Shown here piece by piece: positions 1 to 8,914 of a stretch of 44,981 bases of DNA (positions are counted from its first letter, which is position 1; each line of letters opens with the position of its first letter). The stretch lies in the NCBI GenBank assembly GCA_964410485.1, contig CAYPHJ010000032.1, positions 1 through 44,981 of the forward strand. The letters run 5' to 3'. The stretch comes from CAYPHJ01 sp964410485 (GTDB lineage: Bacteria; Desulfobacterota; Binatia; UBA9968). Under the pieces are notes generated by a model. That model did no database searches. It was not told the origin of the DNA and saw only the letters and a list, made by a program, of their open reading frames with translations. Position numbers and translations under genes: made by a program.

Positions 1-1170
1 TGATCGGTAAATCAATATGCAGCGACGGCACTTGTACCTATTTTGGACAGCAGTGATCCTCTGTAAAAAGCTGACTTCCAGTAGAACACAAGCTTTGGTT
101 GGCTAAGAGAACTGCGACATACGCTGGAGTCTGGACGGGAGGTTTCGCGGAAACTGCCGATTGGCCGTAATCTATTACTTGCGGGAGTTTGCGACGGCCA
201 GGATTGCGGTCAGAACCGGTTCAACGCTCTTTAAAGGACGCAATTGAGCGCTGTATCACCTCTAACATCGCGAATACTAATCCTCCACCTGCTCACCACA
301 GCACTTGTCCAAGTAAAGGTTAAAGCCCAAAACTACCCTGTTTTAGGGCGGGATCAGGTCACCAGGCCGTAAAAACTGAAGCTCGAACGGACTGCTGCAA
401 CAAACGGGTCCCCTGAATGCGCACTGAGAGACATCAAGATTGTATCAACATGGTCTCTACCCGCCGTCATTCTCGACATCGTCACCGAGGACCATCTTAG
501 TCACGATCGCAAGGCCCAAATCCTCGTCGTTCTCCTTCGAAGATTAAACTTGTCAAAACGTTCATCTACCTACGAGAGCCATGCATGAGCCACTGCGGGT
601 GTATAGTCCAAAGCAGCGGCAATTCTGCCTATTTTCTGATGACCGTAAGGCCAACGGGCCCTACTCGGCATGTCTGCGCTCGAGACAAATCAGGAAACAA
701 AAGGACAAGGACCGACAGCAGGTCCTTGGTACGCTTTCTGCCTATCATGCCAAAACGTTCCCATGTTCGTCCTGGCCAGTAGAATGGAGACGTTTCGACG
801 TAATCGATAAGACTTCCTATTGGAAGATAGAAGATTTTTAGAACGCTCTTCACCGCGTCCGCCGACCGCGCCAAGAACGGTTGTGCTGTCGCCGCTACGA
901 TCGTTTGTTGCGTTGTAATGACGTCTCGATGTCTGCGACTTGTGAAGACTTCATAGAAGGTGTTCTTTCGATTCGGTGAACCGTTCGATTGCACGGACAT
1001 GGAATTCACTAGCTACTACTAGGGGTTCTTAAGGGAGGTGGAGCAACGCCGAAACCATCCGTAGGTGGAGATTATTAAGTCTTAACCCTGCGTTTATACG
1101 GCTGACCCGGTGTGTGTGGGTGTGCTATAACGACCGATATATAACAGTACGATCGCACGATTAAGGATGA
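1..1170. other. Long stretch with no supportable gene
   Basis: The open frames here are short, overlap one another on both strands, lack convincing ribosome binding sites and resemble no family I recognise. One start-less open frame runs from about 371 to 586 on the plus strand and could be a remnant. No tRNA, rRNA or clear repeat is visible. Together with the decayed genes downstream this suggests an eroding accessory region. Confidence 0.5.
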
Positions 1171-2997
1171 ATGATGCGCAATCCTTTCAACAGAATCCGA
1201 GTTTGCTTGATTCTGCTTGTCCTCTTGGTCGTTTTTCCAAGCATGATCCTGATTATTGGATACGTCTTCTGGGAGCAACAACGTGAGGCGCGTCTCCAAG
1301 CGCAGGAGACTGCGATTAGAGTTGCCCGACTGGCCGCGAGCGAACAGGAAAGACTCATTTCTTCGATGGAATATTTGTTGCGGGTCTTGGCGGAACTTCC
1401 CGCGGTTCGCAGTCGAAATTCCAAAGAGTGCAGCAAACTGTTTGCCGACCTTATGAGGACATTGCCACTCTATACCAATATAGCGGCGGTGAGCTCCCGA
1501 GGTGATGTTTTTTGCAGTGGCCCTTCGGCCGCCGCCCATCCAAGCATTGCCGAGCAGTTTTATTTCCGGAAGGCAATTGAGAAGCGGAGTCTCGCAATAA
1601 GCCAAGTCTCGATTGGGCGAATGTCCGGGAAACCAACCATCACCATGGCTTATCCGGCTTTTGATGTTAACGGTGGAGTTCATGCAGTGCTCGTTGCTGC
1701 TGTAGATTTAGACTGGCTGAATTCAGTGGCGAGCAGGGCGGAACTGCCGCCATATTCGATACTGATGATTGTGGATTCCCACGGCAGCATCTTTGCGCGC
1801 ACTCCGGAATCAGAGAAATGGGTGGGTAAATCAGCAATGACTCCCCTCGTGAAGACTCTCATTGAGCAAAAAGAGGGAGTTACGGAAGCGGAGGACCTTG
1901 ATGGTGTACGGCGTCTCCACGGGTTTACCACGTTGCACAGCTTAGCGGACAACAGAACTTTGTTCCTAAGCGTCGGAATAGCTGCTGACATTGCTTTTGC
2001 ATCCTCTAAACGCGTGTTAAACCGCAGTCTGTTCGTTTTATTGTTCACTTGGCTGCTGGCGGGTGTCGGCACATGGGTGGGCACTCACTTATTCATTCGC
2101 AGAAGATTGGAAGATGTGATCACGGCCGCACGAGCCCTGGGTGAAGTCGAACCGCAACAGAGTGCGACTGAACATTGCAACAAAGTCGACCAAACTGTTG
2201 ATCGATTTGAACAGGTGATCCAGGAGATGCGCGTATCACTAAATAAAGTCACAGAACGCCAAGCCGACTTTGCGGCTATGATTGCACACGATCTGCGAAA
2301 CCCGGTGCAGACGATAGCTTTTGCAGCCTCACTGCTGCGTGACGGGATCGAGCGACAAGAAGACGAACAACTATCCATGCTCAGCATTGAAGAAGCCTGT
2401 GATACTCTCATTAGGATTCTTGACGAGTTTTTGTTGTTTTCCAGGTATAGAGCCGGTTATTTGAAGCTAAAAAAAGAGCCTGTTGATGTCGGGGATTGGC
2501 TCAGGAAAACACAACGGAAGTACGCCGGTCGCAGCAGGCAATCCAAGGTAAGTCTCGAAATTGACGTCGAACCTGGTGTTGGTTTCATTTCGGCGGATCG
2601 TGAGAAACTCGATCGATTGGTTGATAACCTGGTCAACAACGCTCTGAAATTCACGCGCGAGGAAGGTCAGATTGAACTTGGCGCTAGAACAGCGGGCGAT
2701 GGGGTGGAGTTTTGGGTAAGAGATACGGGAATCGGGATTGCGCCAGATGAAGCGAAGAGCCTCTTCGGCAAATATCAGCAAGCAGATAGCGCGAAAGCTC
2801 ATCAGAAACAAGGAACCGGGCTTGGGCTACTTATATGCAAGATGATCGCGGTGGAGCACGGGGGACAAATACGGGTTGAAGGTGAGCTAAATCAGGGCAC
2901 GACTTTTTACGTCTGGATACCCCGCCAAAGCTCAGACTATTTGGCCACCGGAACGGTCGGTTGGTTAGGCGTTGCTTCAAGAATTTTGCTGACATAA
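1171..2997 (+). CDS. Membrane sensor histidine kinase with extracytoplasmic Cache-like domain
   Basis: Predicted inner-membrane two-component kinase of 608 residues. A first membrane helix lies at about residues 10-30, followed by an extracytoplasmic region to about 290. That region carries a Cache-like pattern (ISQVSIGRMSGKPTITMAYP), typical of small-molecule sensing. A second helix follows at about 293-317, then a short linker, a HisKA domain with phosphoacceptor His373 in IAHDLRNP, and an HATPase_c domain with the N box DNLVNNALKF, DTGIGI and GTGLGL. All catalytic boxes are intact. The start is the first of two adjacent ATGs, preceded by AAGGATG. No intact response regulator is adjacent; the receiver domains downstream are damaged. 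The ligand is unknown. Confidence 0.9.
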   Translation: MMRNPFNRIRVCLILLVLLVVFPSMILIIGYVFWEQQREARLQAQETAIRVARLAASEQERLISSMEYLLRVLAELPAVRSRNSKECSKLFADLMRTLPLYTNIAAVSSRGDVFCSGPSAAAHPSIAEQFYFRKAIEKRSLAISQVSIGRMSGKPTITMAYPAFDVNGGVHAVLVAAVDLDWLNSVASRAELPPYSILMIVDSHGSIFARTPESEKWVGKSAMTPLVKTLIEQKEGVTEAEDLDGVRRLHGFTTLHSLADNRTLFLSVGIAADIAFASSKRVLNRSLFVLLFTWLLAGVGTWVGTHLFIRRRLEDVITAARALGEVEPQQSATEHCNKVDQTVDRFEQVIQEMRVSLNKVTERQADFAAMIAHDLRNPVQTIAFAASLLRDGIERQEDEQLSMLSIEEACDTLIRILDEFLLFSRYRAGYLKLKKEPVDVGDWLRKTQRKYAGRSRQSKVSLEIDVEPGVGFISADREKLDRLVDNLVNNALKFTREEGQIELGARTAGDGVEFWVRDTGIGIAPDEAKSLFGKYQQADSAKAHQKQGTGLGLLICKMIAVEHGGQIRVEGELNQGTTFYVWIPRQSSDYLATGTVGWLGVASRILLT

Positions 2998-3024
2998 CGT
3001 GCACGTGGTGAGGCTGCTTCCGCG

Positions 3025-3471
3025 TCAGCGTTTCGTAGCTATCCTTTTGTGTCCTTTCGTTCTCACGTCCCCTGAGCGGTTCTTCGTTTCGGTACAACCG
3101 AGTCTTGATTCCCGCCACCGCAGCAACTCCCAACGAAGGGCGCCTGGATCTAATTCCAACCTTTCACAGATATTCTCAAAAGAAAAAATCCACTCAGTAT
3201 TGTTATCCAGAAGCCAGTTTGCCGCATCTTGAAACAATCTTTGTTCTGCCTGATTTCTCGGAAGAACATACTTCTGGAAGTCTTCAATAGCAGAGCGCAG
3301 CATAGCGACCATCAGCCCTTCTTCTCCCTCGCGTCTGGTCCGCTTGAATAATTCGTCATGAACCACTTTATCCACCAGGTCGAAACGTTTCCATTCATTC
3401 ACGTGCAGAGATCCTCTTTTGTCGGGCAGAATAGGTCGGACGTTTTGACAGGCACAAAGCGTACCAATCAT
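3025..3471 (-). CDS. Conserved hypothetical protein, possible small DNA-binding-like helical protein
   Basis: 148 residues, converging on the kinase gene with 27 bp between the stops. The centre (LFQDAANWLLDNNTEWIFSF, then ICERLELDPGALRWELLRW) resembles, from memory, a small all-helical family seen in deltaproteobacterial, NC10 and Nitrospirae-like genomes, where a loop-helix pattern with LxLDP precedes a basic tail. The C-terminus is rich in Lys and Arg. There is no signal peptide or membrane segment. The start is uncertain because the first 25 residues look less protein-like than the rest. A helix-turn-helix role is possible but is only inference; no function is known to me. Confidence 0.6.
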   Translation of the reverse strand: MIGTLCACQNVRPILPDKRGSLHVNEWKRFDLVDKVVHDELFKRTRREGEEGLMVAMLRSAIEDFQKYVLPRNQAEQRLFQDAANWLLDNNTEWIFSFENICERLELDPGALRWELLRWRESRLGCTETKNRSGDVRTKGHKRIATKR

Positions 3472-3738
3472 GTGCTGTCAGATCTTGTCCTCTGGTCTTT
3501 AATTTGTGGGCAGAGGAGATATGCCGACTCGGCCCTGTCGGCCGTGGCGTCAGCAGAAAAAAGGCAGAATTGCCGCTGATATGTTACTGCGTCGGAGGCT
3601 TATCACTATAGCTCGTACGCCGGCATTGAAATCCAGTGCTTGCTCTGGCAGACTCCCCGCGTTGCGACAAGGCCGGCAGCTTGCGACCTTTGCCATGCTA
3701 GCCAAGTGTCCGCCCCATCGCTCTTGATCCGTTAGCAA

Positions 3739-4084
3739 TGACGTTAGATGGCACCTACTGGTTGAAGATGAGCCACTTGCCAGGAAATGTACGGCCATGT
3801 TCCTGGAGCTTAAAGGGCACGAGGTGCATCAAGCCGCAGACGGGATTGAAGCACTTCAACTCTTTGTATCTTCTGAGTTTGAGATCGTCATTTCGGATAT
3901 AAAGATGCCGAGAATGGACGGGGTGCGCCTAATCCATGAGATTCGCATGCTTCAGCCGCGGCTGCCTGTCATCGCCACGACAGGATACACGGACAAAGTG
4001 CCGGAAGGGGTCCTCGTGATAGCCAAACCGCTAAACCTTGACGACCTTTCGCAACGTATTGATGAGTTCCTCGGTTTAACGTGA
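3739..4084 (+). pseudogene. Receiver domain (response regulator) without a usable in-frame start
   Basis: The frame ending at 4084 encodes a whole single-domain receiver: the acidic pair in LLVEDEP (about 3755-3775), the phosphoacceptor Asp in VISDIKMPRMDG, the Thr in ATTGY, and the Lys in IAKPLN. The first ATG in that frame, at 3797, lies after the acidic pair, so a product from there could not bind metal. The frame is open back to the stop at 3725-3727 but holds no ATG, GTG or TTG. An ATG at 3739 lies one frame away. A frameshift between 3739 and 3760, real or from sequencing, is the simplest reading; initiation at CTG 3758 is less likely. Confidence 0.65.
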
Positions 4085-4115
4085 AATGCACCTTTCGCCC
4101 GCACGTTGAGTTGGC

Positions 4116-4805
4116 GTGACGGTGCAGTTAACGAAAGAATCAAACGGGGAAGCCGCACTCTTAACGGTTCGAGACACAGGTATCGGGATTGAAACAGGGG
4201 CCTTGGCTCGAATATTCGAGCCGTTCGTACATGTTGACAGGAGCCAGGGCGGGTTAGGTATAGGTCTGGCGCTTGTTAAGGGCCTGGTTCATCTGCATAA
4301 GGGTGAGGTTTGGGCAACCAGCGACGGGCTTGGGCAAGGTTCGGAGTTCGCCGTTCGTCTTCCACTTACCACGGAACCATCGCTTATCAAGTCAGAGGAG
4401 CCAGCGCTTGCTGCAACCCGCCTCCGCCGCGTCCTCATCATTGAAGATAATTTGGCGGCTGCCCAGAATCTGCGCGACTACCTGGCGAAACTTGGGCACA
4501 TGGTGGAGGTCGCGCTAACTGGAATGGATGGTATCGAAGCAGCGCACCGTTTCCGGCCGGAGGTTGTCTTGTGCGACATCGGCTTGCCGGGACTAGACGG
4601 CTACGCGGTGGCTCAAGCCTTACGCCAAGAGCCAAAACTACAAGGCGTTTGTTTGATCGCAGTGAGCGGCTACGGACAAAAAGACGATCAACAGCGGGCC
4701 TTGGAAGTAGGGTTCGATCAATACCTCACCAAATCTGTCAATCTTGGGGAACTAGGGCGATTGGTTGCCGGCTCACCCTGTGACGAGCAGCCCTTGAGTG
4801 CATAA
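4116..4805 (+). pseudogene. Truncated hybrid histidine kinase: C-terminal ATPase part plus receiver
   Basis: 229 residues from a GTG with a stop codon just upstream. The sequence begins inside an HATPase_c domain. DTGIGI and the GLGIGL lid are present, but the sensor region, the HisKA helix with its His, and the Asn-containing N box are missing, so it can neither bind ATP normally nor autophosphorylate. After a linker it carries a full receiver domain (RVLIIEDN, CDIGLPGLDG, AVSGYG, LTKSV). The usual Lys-Pro is Lys-Ser. It follows the damaged receiver by 31 bp. The pair may derive from one receiver-kinase-receiver hybrid that lost its middle. Expression as an orphan receiver cannot be excluded. 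Confidence 0.7.
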
Positions 4806-5191
4806 GCCATTACCCTTCCGTGACAGGCGGCTGTTTTGCTTTTGATTCTAAGTACCGCCCGGAATAACAAGCGAGGAGGAGCGCCAGCTTCTCTTTCGAT
4901 CAGATTAGTCTGGGAGGTAAAGCGGAAACCCTGCCGCATCGGATCCAATCCTGCGGCCGCTGGCGTTTCCCCAAGCGCGCAGCAAAGCTGTGGTTTGAAT
5001 TAAAGCCGCACAGGGATGTTACGCGAGAGTTTATCTGATCGGGTGCCGACGTGCGTAGCCGAAGCAGGCCCGGATCAAGAGCAGGCCACGGCGCTAAAAA
5101 CAAAGCGACTACTTTCGACGGTCACCGCAGCTATCCAAAGACAATCAGCCGCGGTGTTGCTTCAGTTGTGCTTGCGCACGCTTAGCATCAC
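4806..5191. other. Intergenic region, nothing recognised
   Basis: It lies between the truncated kinase and the convergent beta-barrel gene. No supportable open frame, repeat or clear terminator was seen. Confidence 0.4.
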
Positions 5192-5731
5192 CTAGAAGCG
5201 TACCCGTACGCCGCCGAGCAACGAGGCGAAAAAGTTGTCACTGCGCCCATGAACTCTGATATCCGTGAAGTTTAAAAGCACAGTACCGCTCAAGGAAACG
5301 CTATCTGTCATCCTGTATTCGATTCCAGGTCCCAGGGGAATAAGGAAGCTGGTGTCGTCCCTGGCCCGTCTTCGCCGATCCCAGTCGGCATAGAGAAGTC
5401 CAATTCCTCCTTGCAGCGTGCCCTTGAGGCGGTGATCGAAATCATGAACGTACTTGACCTGAACACTGGGGCCAAACATGAAGAGGTCTTTGGTTACTCC
5501 GACTTGAAGAAGCGGCCCAACCGCTAAATTCTGACTTAGAAAATAATCACCGTTAAAAGCCAGGCCCAATGCAGTTCCATCCAGTGTGCCCGCCAGAGCA
5601 CCGACCTCGACCCCTAAGCTCAGTCTGCCGACCCGGCTTTCCAATGGCGGCTGAGCTGTAGCCGAAATAGGAATTGCCAGCGCTACGATCAACATCATGC
5701 CACCAGTCAGCACCAACGGGCTTCGCTTCAT
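5192..5731 (-). CDS. Outer-membrane beta-barrel protein
   Basis: 179 residues with a Sec signal peptide (Met-Lys-Arg start, hydrophobic core to about residue 22, cleavage after ATA or AQ). The mature part has alternating strands such as LSLGVEVGALAG and LAVGPLLQVGV, with short polar turns, and ends in VRVRF. A terminal Phe of this kind is the usual BAM recognition signal. About eight strands would fit, like small OmpW/OmpA-type barrels. A GGAGGA ribosome binding site precedes the ATG. It is the last gene of a possible minus-strand group with the amidohydrolase (90 bp upstream) and pal. No ligand or transport role can be read from the sequence. Confidence 0.75.
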   Translation of the reverse strand: MKRSPLVLTGGMMLIVALAIPISATAQPPLESRVGRLSLGVEVGALAGTLDGTALGLAFNGDYFLSQNLAVGPLLQVGVTKDLFMFGPSVQVKYVHDFDHRLKGTLQGGIGLLYADWDRRRRARDDTSFLIPLGPGIEYRMTDSVSLSGTVLLNFTDIRVHGRSDNFFASLLGGVRVRF

Positions 5732-5821
5732 TTGCAGCCTCCTCCGCTTTTCTTTTTATCATGTGTTGATGCGGAACTGATGTCAATGGGGTTTTTAAGA
5801 GAGCGTGTGCCGGTTGCCCAT

Positions 5822-6820
5822 TCACAGCTTGAATAGCGCCGAAGCCGTTCCCCCCAATATCGCCAGTTTGTCGCTAGCGGAGCAAGGTGCCTGCCTGATC
5901 ATGTCAAGCGATTCGGTAATATTAGCTGCGGTTTTGCACTCGAGTGGATAATCCGTTCCGAACATGATGCGATCGGCGCCCGTGACGTTAAACGCGGCCG
6001 TTATTGCCGGATGCCAGGCGCCGGTCCCCGCCGTGTCGAAATAAAGCGACTGGAACAGCTTTTCGAATCGTTCTCCCAGGCCGAGACGCTTCTGCTCTGA
6101 TTGAGTTTTCAGATAACCCCTGAGTTCGTTGGGGACCTCGGTGCCTTCGGGCTCGAAGAAAGCCATCATGCGTCCCTTGAGCGACGAGACAGCTCCACCT
6201 AAATGCGGCATGATGAAGCGCAAACCCGGAAAACGCGGCAAGACGTTGCACATCACACGAACGATCGCCTGGGTCGTCTCGAGTGGTCGAAATACGCACC
6301 GGTCTAAATTGTAGATTGTATCGGATCCGGCAGGTTTGGATTGCGGATGTATGATGATAGGTAAGCTATGCCGCTCGATGATTTCATAGAGCGGATCCAT
6401 CGTTGGGCTGTCAAGTTGCACGTCGAGATGGCAGGCCAACAGAGCCACTGCCCGCAGTCCCAACTCATCAATGCCTCGCTCCAGCTCGCGTCGCGCGGCT
6501 TGAGGTTCATGAACAGGCAAGTGGATGGCGCCGCGAAATCGCTTCGGGTGCTTGCGCTCAACATCGGCAATGCCGTCGTTCAGGAGCCGGGCAACATCGC
6601 TTCCCATCACCTGGACCTGGTCGGTGAGGATCGATACGTTCACGCCGGCTTCCTCCATGACTCTCAAGTGCGCGTCCAAATCTTTGCGGGATGGATTGAG
6701 AGTCAAACTGATCTCCCTGGTCACGATCCGTCGTCCCCCCGCTTGCGCGGCAAGACGATCGAATAATGTTGGGGGCATGTAGTGGTGATGAACGTCGACG
6801 ACGAAATCACTCGAATTCAT
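5822..6820 (-). CDS. Amidohydrolase 2 family metal-dependent hydrolase or decarboxylase
   Basis: 332 residues, a TIM-barrel amidohydrolase of the ACMSD-like group (PF04909). The HxH metal pair is at residues 11-13 (DVHHHYMP). Further ligands or catalytic residues are the His in IIIHPQ, the His in MPHLGG and the Asp in FGTDYP. Members hydrolyse or decarboxylate aromatic or cyclic acids, and the substrate cannot be told from the sequence. There is no signal peptide, so it is cytoplasmic. AAGGAG lies 7 nt before the ATG. It sits between pal (184 bp upstream) and the beta-barrel gene on the same strand, an unusual pairing of a soluble hydrolase with envelope genes. Confidence 0.85.
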   Translation of the reverse strand: MNSSDFVVDVHHHYMPPTLFDRLAAQAGGRRIVTREISLTLNPSRKDLDAHLRVMEEAGVNVSILTDQVQVMGSDVARLLNDGIADVERKHPKRFRGAIHLPVHEPQAARRELERGIDELGLRAVALLACHLDVQLDSPTMDPLYEIIERHSLPIIIHPQSKPAGSDTIYNLDRCVFRPLETTQAIVRVMCNVLPRFPGLRFIMPHLGGAVSSLKGRMMAFFEPEGTEVPNELRGYLKTQSEQKRLGLGERFEKLFQSLYFDTAGTGAWHPAITAAFNVTGADRIMFGTDYPLECKTAANITESLDMIRQAPCSASDKLAILGGTASALFKL

Positions 6821-7004
6821 GGCACACTCCTTCGCTGTTGTTTTCGAGAAGTTACGTCAGTCGAAGGAATCGTGCAACCGGCTGGCCGAAACCGCGCACC
6901 CCTCCCTGATTTCCCGCCGGACCGGAAAACCTCGAGAAGGGTGCAATCCTGGTCAAAGAGTGACGTTGAGCGCGTCGAGACTGGTGCGAAGTTCTCGACA
7001 GTTC

Positions 7005-7601
7005 TTATGATGCGGGACGCGCCGGCATGATGACGAAACGCGCGCGGCGATTTTTCTGCCAACACGCTTCGTTCTTTTCGGTGCAGACGGGTATCTCTTC
7101 ACCGTAGCTGATCGTCGACAGGCGTTGTACGGGAATCCCGAGCGTCACCAGATAATCCCTCACGGATTGCGCCCGCCTAGCGCCGAGCGCCAAGTTGTAC
7201 TCGTTCGTGCCGCGTTCGTCGCAGTGCCCCTCAATTTCAATTCGGGCCGAGGGGTTATTTTTCATCCACTGGGCGTTGCTCTGGAGGATCTGCCGCGCAT
7301 CGGCCCTCACGTCGTAACGGTCAAAATCGAAATAGATTTCTCTTACAGGACTGGATTCGGGCGTCGAGGGAGTTCGACCTTCCCGCAGAGCTTCCAAGCT
7401 GGAAGAGCCAGCCTCGCGCGCGGCGGCAGGTGTTCCTTTTTGCGCGCCTGCTTGTGCCTGTTTGGTTGCGCTTGGATTCTCCACCGTCCATGCAGGTCTT
7501 GCGGTGGATTCCGGCTCCGGACTTCTCATGCCGCCTTGACAACCCGTGAGAACCAGAATTACGGCTAAGGACCAGCCGAACTCGAATCTCGTTTTTAGCA
7601 T
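7005..7601 (-). CDS. pal: Peptidoglycan-associated lipoprotein Pal
   Basis: 198 residues. A lipoprotein signal ends in LTGC (lipidated Cys21). A Ser/Ala/Pro-rich linker follows to about residue 90, then an OmpA-like peptidoglycan-binding domain with YFDFDRYDVR, IEGHCDERGT and YNLALGARRA, the diaminopimelate-binding signature of Pal. It tethers the outer membrane to peptidoglycan and partners the Tol system, though no tol genes are next to it here. The ATG at 7601 is chosen because AAGGAGG lies 6 nt before it; a TTG one codon upstream is also open. A second Cys pair in the last 25 residues (PVCTEKNEACW) is typical of some Pal proteins. Confidence 0.9.
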   Translation of the reverse strand: MLKTRFEFGWSLAVILVLTGCQGGMRSPEPESTARPAWTVENPSATKQAQAGAQKGTPAAAREAGSSSLEALREGRTPSTPESSPVREIYFDFDRYDVRADARQILQSNAQWMKNNPSARIEIEGHCDERGTNEYNLALGARRAQSVRDYLVTLGIPVQRLSTISYGEEIPVCTEKNEACWQKNRRARFVIMPARPAS

Positions 7602-7647
7602 CAAAGACCTCCTTTCGGATTCAGACAGAAATGGTTAAAAATGGCCT

Positions 7648-7677
7648 ATTGTGCATCATCTGGAGCCCGCGCGTCAA
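7648..7677 (-). promoter_or_regulatory. Candidate sigma-70 promoter for pal
   Basis: On the minus strand TTGACG (7672-7677) is followed after 18 bp by CACAAT (7648-7653), about 46 bp before the pal ATG. The -35 box is good and the -10 box is weak. Confidence 0.35.
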
Positions 7678-7827
7678 TTAATTTTCTCATTTTTTGTGTT
7701 CCGCGTACTGGCCCCGGAGGTCAGTCCAGGGGCGGTTTGGGTCAAAAATTGGCAGGTTGTAACCGCAATTGCTTCACCGCTCTTGTCCGATCAACGATAG
7801 GTGCGATAGCATTGATCCAATACCGAG

Positions 7828-8310
7828 ATGGTCATTATCATCATAGGCGTGGCAGGATCCGGAAAGACAACTGTCGGCAAACTCCTCGCCGGAGCGCTTG
7901 GCTGGAAGTTCTATGAAGGCGACGACTTTCATCACCCGGCAAACGTTGAAAAGATGAGCAGGGGGGTGCCGTTGAACGACGATGATCGAATGCCTTGGCT
8001 GTTGGCCATCCGTGACTTAATTAGAAAGTTGATTGGGCTCAGGGAGAATGCGGTGATTGCTTGCTCGGCGTTAAAAGCAGAGTACCGCAGGATCTTGCGC
8101 ATCGGGGCAGATGTGGTCTTTGTCTATCTGGAAGCGGACGTTCCCCTCATCCAGCAGCGTGTCAGACAACGCAAAAATCACTTTATGAATCCAGCTTTGG
8201 TTCAGAGCCAGTTCGACATTCTTGAGAGGCCAACGACAAGTTTACATGTCAATGCGGCCTTGTCTCCTAGCGAAATCGTACAGCAGATCAGAACGCGTCT
8301 CGGGGTCTAG
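7828..8310 (+). CDS. gntK: Gluconokinase
   Basis: 160 residues, the usual length of thermoresistant-type gluconokinase (EC 2.7.1.12), which phosphorylates D-gluconate to 6-phosphogluconate. The P-loop is GVAGSGKTT at residues 7-15. The family signature EGDDFHHPANVEKM, then GVPLNDDDRMPWL and ACSALKAEYR, are all present. The start is ATG 7828, directly before the P-loop strand. It stands alone: no gluconate transporter or dehydrogenase is nearby. The flanking genes are divergent (pal) or separate, so it is probably its own transcription unit. Confidence 0.92.
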   Translation: MVIIIIGVAGSGKTTVGKLLAGALGWKFYEGDDFHHPANVEKMSRGVPLNDDDRMPWLLAIRDLIRKLIGLRENAVIACSALKAEYRRILRIGADVVFVYLEADVPLIQQRVRQRKNHFMNPALVQSQFDILERPTTSLHVNAALSPSEIVQQIRTRLGV

Positions 8311-8435
8311 TCCCGGGGAGAGCCCCCAACAAAAGCAAAGGGCTGCAGGCTGCCGCGGTTCCTTTAGATTGAGGTGTTGAAACTTGGTATCCGTTCAAAT
8401 AGCGTAAACGTGGCTCAAATAAGAAAGGAGGGGTT

Positions 8436-8855
8436 ATGCAGCCCATCGGCTCTGTAGTCGCGATCGGTACCTTTTGGATCTTCGCTATTGCAGCTCTGGT
8501 GCCGCCGGGAAATGCAGCGACTTTGTCATCTGCCGAGGAGGCGACTCGCGTTGTGTCCCTTCAGAACGTGAAGATCAGTGAAACCGGGGAGGTGACAGGA
8601 GAAGTGGTCAATAACTCGAAGCAGACGGTGCGCGATGTTAGGCTGCAAATCCTACATTCCTGGCGGTGGAAAGATGAATTTCGTCCGGGCACCGACGATC
8701 CTGGACGGGCAGTCTATTATTCAGTGGACCAAGAAATTGGCCCCGGTGAGCGCGCGCGCTTTACCTACAAGCCTGCGCCGCCTTTGCCGTCCCGAAAGGA
8801 CGGCCATTATGACAATTCTGTGAACATCGTCGGGTTTGCTCAAGTCTACCGTTAA
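8436..8855 (+). CDS. Secreted protein of unknown function with a beta-sandwich-like domain
   Basis: 139 residues with a probable signal peptide (hydrophobic stretch at residues 8-27, cleavage near GNAA). The mature part (VKISETGEVTGEVVNNSKQT, DVRLQILHSW, GPGERARFTYKP) has the pattern of FxLYD-type or other Ig-like periplasmic domains, in which a 'new minus old' hydrophobic strand pair is followed by an end-group on how a quantity is adjusted. A strong ribosome binding site (AAAGGAGG) precedes ATG 8436. It converges on the TerC-family gene. I do not recognise a specific function. Confidence 0.7.
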   Translation: MQPIGSVVAIGTFWIFAIAALVPPGNAATLSSAEEATRVVSLQNVKISETGEVTGEVVNNSKQTVRDVRLQILHSWRWKDEFRPGTDDPGRAVYYSVDQEIGPGERARFTYKPAPPLPSRKDGHYDNSVNIVGFAQVYR

Positions 8856-8914
8856 GCCATGCGCAACACACCCGGTATACTGTGATGGCCACGCATGCCC
8901 GGGGCGGATGTTTC

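Noticed and set aside
371..586. Open frame of about 70 codons on the plus strand near the left edge
   Set aside because: It has no start codon, no recognisable motif and lies in an otherwise gene-free region; at most it is a remnant.
3506..3727. Open frames between the hypothetical gene and the receiver domain
   Set aside because: Composition is rich in Arg, Pro and Ser as in shadow frames, and no homologous motif could be seen.
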